From contig JAQTTS010000123.1 of the NCBI GenBank assembly GCA_028710655.1, positions 1-6,390 on the forward strand: 6,390 nucleotides of DNA, written 5' to 3'. A program made the translations under genes and the position numbers. The notes below the pieces were generated by a model that worked only from the letters and a program-made list of their open reading frames with translations, was not told where the DNA came from and searched no databases. Below, piece by piece: positions 1 through 6,390 of this stretch. How positions within the stretch are numbered: position 1 is the stretch's first letter; each line of letters begins with the position of its first letter. The stretch comes from Dehalococcoidales bacterium. GTDB lineage: Bacteria; Chloroflexota; Dehalococcoidia; Dehalococcoidales; UBA5760.

Positions 1-432
1 GCTGCCTTTATGCAGTTCCTGTATCACGGCCATATTATCAACATATACTTTGATCGAATCTGCCTTAAGATCTACTTTCATGGTGTGCCATTCGCCCGAT
101 GTTGAATAGAAGTTGTATGAAGAACCCCAAGAGGCTATCTGCTTATCCAGGAAATAACTGGTAACGGTGTAGAGGTAAACATATAAATAATTATTATAAC
201 GTTTCGCGTTTACCGCGTAACCGTTACCGTTGGCATCCAGCCTGAAATAGAGCCTTGCCTGCTCATCGGAATTGTATTGCAGCCTGAACTTGGCTTCTAC
301 TGAACCGTCCGCTATAGCCATATTATCCATCATGGCCATGTGCGTATTGCTGTCGGCTATGGTTTGCCTGTAAACATAATTACCCGTTCCATCATCCACT
401 ATTTCCCAGTTGCCGCCGTCGTCTCTCGGAGT
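1..432 (-). repeat. LamG-like domain R12 (N-terminal part, cut by window edge)
   Basis: These are the last 144 visible residues (window residues about 1987-2130). The copy opens TPRDDGGNWEIVDDGTGNY and has MAMMDNMA, YFRLDANGNGYAVNAKRY, TSGEWHTMKV and IKVYVDNMAVIQEL. By comparison with R11 about 24 residues are missing, including the closing FDDxxV strand, so the frame must continue past window position 1 to finish the fold. Confidence 0.85.
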
Positions 433-3400
433 GAACTGTGCTACGGCCGATTGAGACAATTTATCATTGAGGAATGTTCGGGTTACGCTTACATCATCAA
501 AATATGCCGTGTCATTCAGATAGAGAGTCCCTATGGCTATATTGCCCTGTTTGCTGCCCGTATGCCTTGTATCGATACGCAGGGAGTTATCCATATATAC
601 TTTTATGGATTCCCCATCCAGGCGGATCTTTAGAGTATGCCAGCTATCCGTGGCGCCGAAGACACTGGTGTAATTCTCCCAGCTGGCCAGCGTTTCGCCT
701 ATTACGTAATTGGTCACGGTATTGAGGTAAACATAACCATTATCGTTATATCGCCTGATCTGCACAGCGTAACCGTTGCCGTTCTCATCCAATCTGAAAT
801 AAAGCACTACCCTGTCATCACTATCATACTGGAGCTTGAACTTCGTCTCGATCTCGCCATCGGTTATGGATTTATCGTCCAAAACAGCGATATGCGAGCC
901 GCCAAGTGCTGTCTGGGCATAATGATATTTATCAAGGTCTTTGTCATAGATGGCCTGCCAATTGCCGCCGTCATCCAGAGGAGTGAGCGGCATGGCCGGA
1001 GCCTGTGACAACTCATCATTAACTGCTGTGTGAGTTATTTTCATATCGTCAAACCAGACTGCGTTATTCAAATTCAAAGTCCCTATAGCAACACCCCCGG
1101 AAGTGCGGATCAAGTAGGGTTTTGTCAGTCTGGTTACGCCATCAAGACTGATGGTAGCAACATTATTGTCAAGATCTACCTTTATGGTATGCCAATTGCC
1201 GCCGTCGTTGTAGAAGAAGTTATCTATGAATCCGGAGCCGCCTATCTGGATACCAAGGTTATAGTTGTATACGTTGTTGAAATAGATATAGGCGTCGTTG
1301 TTGTAGCGTCTAACCTGTACCGCGTAACCGTTGCCGCCCGCATCCATTCTGAAGTAGACGACCATCCTGTCGTCAGAATCATACCCTAACTTGAACTTCG
1401 TCTCTATGGTACCGTTCTGCACAGTTTCGTTATTTAAGACGGCTATATGAGGCGTGCTGTCTATGACCGACTGCGTCAGGACCTTTTTGCCGGTACCGTC
1501 ATCTATGAGCTGCCAGTTGCCGCCGTCGTCCCTGGGCGTAAACGGCAGATCAACCGTATTTACGAAGTCATCCATAACAGGAGAGTTCGTCACTGTTATG
1601 TCATCAAAATATGCTTCATTGACAAGAGCGGATGTCCCTATGGCTACATTGCCGGATGTATAGTCAACGTGTTTCTGGTTGATATAACTTGCCTGGTCAT
1701 CCAGGTATATCTTTATTGAGCTGTTGTCAAGCACCACCTTAAGTGTATGCCATGCACCGCCGTCGTCCAGGAAGAAGTTGCCAAAGCCAATACTATTGCC
1801 TATTTGTTTATTCAGACCATAGCCGCCTACAGTGTATAGCGTGATGTAGGCGTCGTTGTTGTAGCGCTTTATCTGTGCCGCATAGCCGTTACCCTGTTCA
1901 TCCAGCCTGAAGTACAGGCGCGCTATCTCTTCGTTGCTTGACGCATACGCCACTTTGAACTTCATGTCGATCGTACCATTCTGAATGGCCTGGTTATCAA
2001 GCAATGCAATATGGGCGCTATTGTCTATCCTGGACTGCATGTATACGTAGTTGCCCGTTCCGTCGTCTATCATCTGCCAGTTGCCGCCGTCGTCCCTGGG
2101 CGTAAGAGGCATAGTAACTGTTTCGGCGAAGTTATTGATAACAGGGGCTTCTGTAACTACTATGTCATCGAAGTACGCTTCGTTGACGAGGGCAGAAGTA
2201 GCTATCGCTATATTGCCGAAGGTAGCGCCATCGTATTTCTGGTTGATGTAGCTTGCCTGGTCATCCAGATATACCTTTATGGAACTGCCGTCAAGCGCAA
2301 CCTTTACTGTATGCCAGGCGCCGCCGTCATTCAGGAAGAAGTTGCCATAGCCCTTTGTTCCACCTATCTGCTTATCATAGCCGTAGGCTTTGACAGTGTA
2401 TAATGTGATATAGGCGTCGTTGTTGTAGCGCTTTATCTGTGCCGCATAGCCGTTACCCTGTTCATCCAGCCTGAAGTACAGGCGCGCTATCTCTTCGTTA
2501 TATGACGCGTATGCTATCTTGAACTTCATCTGGACACTGCCGTCCTGGATGGCCTGGTTATCAAGCAACGCAATATGAGTGCTGTTGTCTATCATGGACT
2601 GCATGTATACGTAGTTGCCCGTTCCGTCATCTATCATCTGCCAGTTGCCGCCGTCGTCCCTGGGCGTAAGAGGCATGGTAACTGTTTCGGCGAAGTTATT
2701 GATAACAGGGGCTTCTGTAACTACTATGTCATCGAAGTACGCTTCGTTGACGAGGGCAGAAGTAGCTATGCCGATCTCACCGGAGGTATTGCCCGAATGT
2801 TTCTGGTCAATGTAGCTTGCCTGGGCATCCAGATATACCTTTATGGAACTGCCGTCAAGAGCAACCTTTACTGTATGCCAGGCGCCGCCGTCATTCAGGA
2901 AGAAGTTGCCATAGCCCTTTGTTCCGCCTATCTGCTTATCATAGCCGTAGGCTTTGACAGTGTATAATGTGATATAGGCGTCGTTGTTGTAGCGCTTTAT
3001 TTGGACCGCATAGCCGTTGCCTTCACCGTCCACCCTGAAGTATAACCGGGTTATCTCTTCGTTATATGACGCATACGCCACCTTGAACTTCATCTCTATA
3101 GTGCCGTTCTGGATACCCTGGTTATTTAACATTGCTATATGGGTGCTATTATCGATGAGTGACTGCATGTATACGTAATTGCCAGTCTCATCGTCTATCA
3201 TCTGCCAGTTGCCGCCGTCGGTCCTGGGCGTAAACGACGTCTCGATCTTCTCGGCAAAGCTGTTGATAATAGGGGCTTCTGTCACTATTATGTCATCAAA
3301 ATACGCTTCTGATTCCAGATCATACGTCCCTATAGCTATGCTACCGAGCGTATTCCCATCATATTTCTGGTTTATATGGTTTATTTGACTGTCGAGGTAT

Positions 3401-6390
3401 ACCTTTATCAAGCTGTTGTCAAGCATGACCTTCACCGTATGCCATGCGCCGCCGTCGTTCAGGAAGAAGTCGCCAAATCCATGGACTCCGCCTATCTGCT
3501 TATCCATGGCGTAACCGGTGACAGTATAGAGGTACAGATACGCATCATTATAGTATCGTTTTACCTGGGCTGCGTAACCGTTGCCGTTCTCATCCAATCT
3601 GAAGTATAACCTTATCCTTTCGTCGGAATCATACCCTAGCTTGAATTTTGTCTCTATGGCGCCGTTCTGGATGGTCTGATCCTTTAGGAAGGCGATGTGG
3701 GCATTACTATCCAGCGCGGATTGCTGATAAACATAGTTGCCTGTCGTGTCTTTTACCACATCCCACTTGCCGCCGTCCGTGCGTGAAGTAAATGGTGTTT
3801 CTGGCGTCTGGGTCAACTCATCATTAAGATCGATATGCGAAACAGCCACATCATCAAAGTATGCTTCTCCGACCAAGGCATAGGGCCCGATAGCGATGCT
3901 GCCGGAAGCATTGCCTACATGCACCTGGTTTATATAACTCGCTTGATTATCAAGATATGCTTTTATGGAATAGCCATTGAGCTCAACCCTTATGGTGTGC
4001 CATACTTCTGTGCCCGCAAATAAATCTGTAAATTTAATGGAACTGCCTATCTGCCTGTCAAGCGAGTAATTGTTAACCGCGTATAGATACAGATAAGCAT
4101 CGTTTTCATCCCGCTTTACCTGTACTGCGTATCCGCTACCGGCGGTATCCATCCTGAAGTATAATATGGCCCTGTCATCACCGTCATATTTGATCTTGAA
4201 TTTAGCCTCCACCGTACCATCCTGGATGGTTTCATTATTTAATACGGCTATATGGGTATTGGCGTCTGTGGCCGACTGCTGATATACATAGTTTCCTGTC
4301 TCGTCTATCGCTATCCGCCAATTGCCGCCGTCATTTCTGGGTGTAAATCCTGACGCGCCTGTCTTAGAGAAACTGTCGGATTCCGCTGCCTGTGATACAA
4401 CGACATTGTCAAACTTTGCCGGTTGGATCAATGAATAAGTACCCAGCGCGATGCCGCCGGATGTATGGGTAGAGTCTGTTTCCAATAGATAACTTTCCTG
4501 CGTATCCAGATACGCCCTTATCAGGTTATTATTAAAGTCTACCTTCAGTGTATGCCATGCGCCGCCGTCATTCTGGAAGAAGTTAGCGATATATAAAGAA
4601 CCTCCTATCTGGGTGCTGATAGCGTAATTATTTACAAGGTTCAGGTAAACATAAGCGCTATCGTAATATCTCCTTACCTGGATCGCGTAACCCGAGCCGC
4701 TCTCGTTCATCCTGAAGTACATAACGATTCTGTCGTCATCGTTATATTGAAGTTTGAAATCAGTCTGTATTGTACCGTTTGCTATCGGCTCGCCCTGCAT
4801 CGCAGCGATATGATATGAACTATCAAGCATTGACTGTTGATACATATAATTATTATCGGCATCCCTCGCGACCTGCCAGGTTCCATTGATCGGCGCGATC
4901 GCCGTCAGTTGGAACTGCTGACTGGCATAGAATGAGTCGTCTATCTCCGCGGCACCATAACGGTCTATCTTAACATCATCGAAATATGCCGAGCTTAATG
5001 CGGCAAGCGCGTAAGTACCTATGCCTATGCGGCCGGAAGGATATGTATCGCTTACCGTGTAGGCCACGGAGCTTTCCGTGGTGTCATTTGCGAGGTATAC
5101 CTTGACCTGGGTACCGTCTAATGTAACCCTTAAGGTCCTTTCGGCGTCGCCCGTGGAGGGGAAGAACGAGGAGAATGTCGTTTCGCTGCCGCCGCTTACC
5201 GCGTAATTGCTTACGGTAGCCAAAGAAGCGTAAGCTGTGCTGCCGGCCCTCCTGATCTTAATGGCGTAGCCGTTACCATTTTCATCCATCCTGAAGTATA
5301 GCAGGATCGAACCGTCTGCGCTCAGGTTGAATTTTGTATCGATCTCGCCATCCGTTATCTTCTCGATCTGACTGAACGCCGTATGGTACGATCCGTCGCC
5401 GGCAGCGGTTTGATAATACCTGCCGTTCGTAATATTCCAGTTAGCATCATCAAATGCGTCAACCGGTTTAAACATGTTCGGTGTAAGATTATCATTGATA
5501 TCTGCGGAGGTTTTTACGGAGAAATCGTCAAAGGATGCGCCGCTATTTATTAGCCCGTAGGTTCCGATACCCACGTTTCCTGTGGTATATTCTCCATCGG
5601 TCGCGTGCGTCGCCTTATAGGTTGTGGTGCCATTGCTTAATAAAACTGTTACCGCGGTGCCTTGCAATTGAACTTTTACCGTCCTTGCGCTTGAGCCGGA
5701 GAAGAAGCTGCCGGAAAGGCTGCCTGTCTCACTGCCTATGATTGTATAGGTGGTATAATTATTGGTTACCTTATACAGGGCGCTGTAAACGTTATCGCCA
5801 TACCTGCGAAGCCTTATGGCGTATCCGTTACCGTTATCGTCCATCCTGAAGTAGATATAGAGATACTCGGTCTGGTTCCATGCGATGCCAGGCAGGCTGA
5901 ATTTAGCGGTGATCTCGCCGTCGGCAATGCGTCCGTTCTTCATTACCGCTATATGGTGCATCCAGTCATTAAACGCTGTTTGCTTATAAACGTAGTTGCC
6001 GGTCCCGTCGTCGGCTATAACCCAGTTCGGGCTGTCAAACGGGTCAAGCGGCGTTAGATAGTTCAGGGTGAAATCATCGGCTACATCAGAGATCGATTTA
6101 ACGGCGAAATTGTCAAAGGTTGCTCCGCCGTTTAACAATCCGTAAGTTCCTATGCTAATGTTTCCTGTGGTATACTCTCCATCGGTCGTGTGCGTCGCCG
6201 TATATATGCCTGCCCCGTTATCCAATAGCACCTTTACTTCCTCACCTTGGAACCTGACTCTTGCCGTCCTTGCGCTTGAGCCGGAGAAGAAGCTGCCGGA
6301 AAGGCTGCCTGTCTCACTGCCTATGATTGTATAGGTGGTATAATTATTGGTTACCTTATACAGGGCGCTGTAAACGTTATCGCCATACCT
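1..6390 (-). CDS. Internal segment of a giant tandem-repeat protein with LamG/concanavalin A-like domains (partial at both ends)
   Basis: The minus-strand frame aligned with window position 1 has no stop in 2,130 consecutive codons and runs off both edges, so start, signal peptide, anchor and C-terminus are not visible. The translation is about 12 tandem copies of a ~170-residue beta-rich domain. Recurring motifs are DDGGNW, GNYVY, YFRxDxNGNGYA, GGAWHTLKV, IKVYLD and AYFDDIxV. In-frame spacing between equivalent tryptophans is 184-195 residues, and all length changes are multiples of three, which supports real coding. The order of motifs matches LamG_3/DUF1080-like jelly rolls, which commonly bind sugars or surfaces; I see no catalytic motif. 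No cysteine codon occurs and the repeats are acidic, consistent with an exported protein. I infer a surface adhesin or carbohydrate-binding giant protein. The coding call is very secure, the fold is probable and the function is unknown. No gene symbol is recognisable. Confidence 0.95.
481..984 (-). repeat. LamG-like domain R11
   Basis: This copy covers window residues about 1803-1970. It opens TPLDDGGNWQAIYDKDLDKY, where the usual GNYVY turn is replaced by a charged DKDLDKYHY stretch. It then has HIAVLDDK, YFRLDENGNGYAVQIRRY, FGATDSWHTLKI and IKVYMDNSLRIDTRH, closing AYFDDVSVT. The glycine pair before WHT is replaced by TDS. Confidence 0.86.
1033..1539 (-). repeat. LamG-like domain R10
   Basis: This copy covers window residues about 1618-1786. 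It opens TPRDDGGNWQLIDDGTGKK and has VLNNETVQNG, YFRMDAGGNGYAVQVRRY, NFFYNDGGNWHTIKV and a closing VWFDDMKIT. The strand usually reading IKVYLD is replaced by VATISLDGVTRLTKPYL, so the variable loop here differs from the R6-R9 group. Confidence 0.86.
1588..2103 (-). repeat. LamG-like domain R9
   Basis: This copy covers window residues about 1430-1601. It opens TPRDDGGNWQMIDDGTGNY and continues AHIALLDNQ, YFRLDEQGNGYAAQIKRY, GNFFLDDGGAWHTLKV, IKIYLDDQASYINQKH and AYFDDITVT. The N-terminal half is nearly the same as R8, while the C-terminal half has drifted. In this copy plus its linker I count about 24 acidic and 12 basic residues. Confidence 0.88.
1847..1935 (-). repeat. 89-bp block identical to 2411-2499
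   Basis: The offset is 564 bp. The block encodes the NEEIARLYFRLDEQGNGYAA region of R9 and R8, the most conserved strand pair of the domain. Confidence 0.86.
2114..2205 (-). repeat. 92-bp block identical to 2678-2769
   Basis: The offset is 564 bp. The block covers the C-terminal end of R8 (SALVNEAYFDDIVVT) and the following linker with its NNFAETVT motif. The identity ends abruptly at 2206/2770, where the variable loop begins. Confidence 0.88.
2363..2436 (-). repeat. 74-bp block identical to 2927-3000
   Basis: The offset is 564 bp and the block encodes the KRYNNDAYITLYT region through KQIGG of R8 and R7. Identity stops at 2437/3001, where R7 becomes divergent. Confidence 0.86.
2411..2499 (-). 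repeat. 89-bp block identical to 1847-1935
   Basis: This is the partner copy in R8. It overlaps the 2363-2436 block, so R8 shares this area with both R7 and R9. Confidence 0.86.
2678..2769 (-). repeat. 92-bp block identical to 2114-2205
   Basis: This is the partner copy at the C-terminal end of R7 and the R7-R8 linker. Confidence 0.88.
2716..3231 (-). repeat. LamG-like domain R7, recent duplicate of R8
   Basis: This copy covers window residues about 1054-1225. It opens TPRTDGGNWQMIDDETGNY. Its C-terminal two thirds is nearly identical in DNA to R8, 564 bases away, including runs of 92 and 74 identical bases. The clearest difference is the loop after YINQK/YIDQK: HSGNTSGEIGI here against YDGATFGNIAI in R8. 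Its N-terminal third (about 3001-3231) is more divergent, so the duplication boundary lies inside the domain. Confidence 0.88.
2927..3000 (-). repeat. 74-bp block identical to 2363-2436
   Basis: This is the partner copy in R7. It marks the edge of the recently duplicated stretch. Confidence 0.86.
3280..3789 (-). repeat. LamG-like domain R6
   Basis: This copy covers window residues about 868-1037. It opens TSRTDGGKWDVVKDTTGNY, with K instead of N before the anchor tryptophan. It has AHIAFLKDQ, YFRLDENGNGYAAQVKRY, GFGDFFLNDGGAWHTVKV, IKVYLDSQINHINQKY and a closing AYFDDIIVT. It is a relative of R7-R9 that is clearly older at DNA level. Confidence 0.87.
3838..4344 (-). repeat. LamG-like domain R5
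   Basis: This copy covers window residues about 683-851. It opens TPRNDGGNWRIAIDETGNY and has NTHIAVLNNE, YFRMDTAGSGYAVQVKRD, a QIGSSIKF segment and FAGTEVWHTIRV in place of NDGGAWHTLKV. It continues with IKAYLDNQASYINQ and a closing AYFDDVAVS. It keeps the tryptophan-histidine pair but has lost the glycine pair before it. Confidence 0.86.
4393..4905 (-). repeat. LamG-like domain R4 (transitional copy)
   Basis: This copy covers window residues about 496-666. Its start, TAIAPINGTWQVARDADNNY, lacks the TPRDDGGNW opening of later copies. Its middle, NFFQNDGGAWHTLKV, is typical of R5-R12. It also has YFRMNESGSGYAIQVRRY and ends PAKFDNVVVS, with N replacing the second D of FDD. From here on every gap between cores is 16 residues. 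Confidence 0.84.
4963..5466 (-). repeat. LamG-like domain R3
   Basis: This copy covers window residues about 309-476. It opens with PVDAFDDANWNITNGRYYQT, which lacks the usual DDGTGNYVY turn. It continues with LLYFRMDENGNGYAIKIRR, SSFFPSTGDAERTLRV, VKVYLAND and AYFDDVKID. Like R1 and R2 it has no tryptophan-histidine pair in the middle strand, and it is the most divergent member of that subfamily. The gap to R4 is 19 residues rather than the 16 seen later. Confidence 0.83.
5512..6054 (-). repeat. LamG-like domain R2
   Basis: This copy covers window residues about 113-293 and is the longest complete one (181 residues). It opens with TPLDPFDSPNW and has GNYVYKQT, HHIAVM, YFRMDDNGNGYAIRLRRY, GSFFSGSSARTVKV and a closing GASFDDFSVK. 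The extra length includes the SLPGIAWNQTEYLY stretch, where other copies have a shorter LGYDSDER-type turn. The WHT motif of R4-R12 is absent. Fold assignment rests on the closing FDDxxV strand and the shared motif order. Confidence 0.85.
5679..5805 (-). repeat. 127-bp block identical to 6264-6390
   Basis: This is the second copy of the identical block, in R2. It encodes the stretch from RRYGDN through SFFSGSSART. Confidence 0.9.
6097..6390 (-). repeat. LamG-like domain R1 (C-terminal part, cut by window edge)
   Basis: These are the first 98 visible residues. Comparison with R2 shows that about 83 N-terminal residues lie beyond the window. The segment opens with RYGDNVYSALYKVTN, passes through GSFFSGSSARTARVR and LLDNGAGIYTATHTTDGEY, and closes with GGATFDNFAVK. 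It belongs to the R1-R3 subfamily, which has SSART where later copies have GGAWHT. Its upper end is identical to R2 over 127 bases, so the array very likely continues upstream of the protein segment seen here. Confidence 0.85.
6264..6390 (-). repeat. 127-bp block identical to 5679-5805
   Basis: Bases 6264-6390 are identical to 5679-5805 with a 585-bp offset, including all synonymous positions, and the match runs to the window edge. Flanking bases on the low side differ (g at 6263, a at 5678). This indicates a recent duplication or gene conversion between R1 and R2. Confidence 0.9.

Larger units (their letters stand above)
2152..2667 (-). repeat. LamG-like domain R8, recent duplicate of R7 and partly of R9
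   Basis: This copy covers window residues about 1242-1413. It opens TPRDDGGNWQMIDDGTGNY and has YFRLDEQGNGYAAQIKRY, NFFLNDGGAWHTVKV, IKVYLDDQASYINQKY and a closing AYFDDIVVT. Its N-terminal half matches R9 closely, including 89 identical bases, and its C-terminal half matches R7. It is therefore the middle of a three-copy expansion with a 564-bp period. Confidence 0.88.

Noticed and set aside
1847..3000. Near-identical copies as a pure assembly duplication
   Set aside because: The copies differ at scattered positions and in a distinct loop, and differences are in frame, so they look like real paralogous units. An assembly error in copy number still cannot be excluded without reads.
340..4023. 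Several plus-strand ORFs of 60-130 codons, including a repeated pair around 2011-2403 and 2575-2967
   Set aside because: Most lie in the plus frame codon-aligned with the minus-strand gene and reappear at the repeat period, so they mirror the repeated domain. They have no consistent ribosome binding site, start at arbitrary points in the repeat and lack recognisable domains.
5535..6334. Plus-strand ORFs at 5535-5741 and 6152-6334
   Set aside because: These are short and lie entirely antisense to conserved domain strands. Their compositions (Arg/Leu/Cys-rich and Pro/Leu/Val-rich) look like antisense readings of the LamG-like motifs.
1..6390. CRISPR array or noncoding satellite repeat
   Set aside because: The period is 552-585 bp, always a multiple of three, divergence is concentrated at the codon level, and one frame stays open throughout. 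This is a protein-domain repeat.
1..6390. Catalytic DUF1080/3-keto-disaccharide hydrolase or glucanase activity
   Set aside because: The order of strands resembles that fold family, but I see no conserved catalytic acid pair such as the ExDxxE of family 16 glucanases. Only a binding or structural role is supported.
1..6390. Internal ATG codons as possible separate starts of smaller genes
   Set aside because: Methionine codons in the frame fall inside domain strands (for example YFRMD and WQMID) with no preceding gap or convincing ribosome binding site, and the domain pattern continues across them.

Overview
The whole 6,390-base window lies inside one very large protein-coding gene on the minus strand. 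Reading that strand in the frame whose codons align with window position 1, I find no stop codon in any of the 2,130 codons, so the frame is open at both edges. Neither the true start nor the true stop is in view, and I see no promoter, ribosome binding site, terminator, RNA gene or intergenic gap.

The protein is a tandem array of about 12 copies of one domain of roughly 170 residues, with a period of 184-195 residues. A typical copy starts with TPRDDGGNW. It then has GNYVYQQ, a HIAxL segment, a KFKL-type strand, YFRxDxNGNGYAxQxKRY, a QIG...NFFxNDGGAWHTLKV segment, IKVYLDxQ, a variable loop, G.IAIGT and a closing AYFDDIxV. This layout resembles the concanavalin A-like/laminin-G-like jelly roll (LamG_3 and DUF1080-like non-catalytic modules), usually linked to carbohydrate or surface binding. 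That is a motif-level assignment made by eye. In translation order (high to low coordinate) I number the copies R1 to R12; R1 and R12 are cut by the window edges. R1-R3 form one subfamily, R4 looks transitional, and R5-R12 form a second subfamily. From R4 to R12, domain cores as drawn here are separated by exactly 16 residues each time.

The array shows recent duplication. R7, R8 and part of R9 are almost identical at DNA level with a 564-bp offset, and R1 and R2 share 127 identical bases with a 585-bp offset. The most visible difference between R7 and R8 is in one short loop. The visible 2,130 residues contain no cysteine, and the copy I counted has about twice as many acidic as basic residues. 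Both fit an extracellular or surface protein.

The organism cannot be identified from this window. Giant repetitive ORFs with LamG-like domains are known from uncultivated bacteria such as Candidatus Omnitrophota and from some Planctomycetes-related lineages, so such a source is plausible but is inference. With no other gene present, nothing can be said about an operon or partners.
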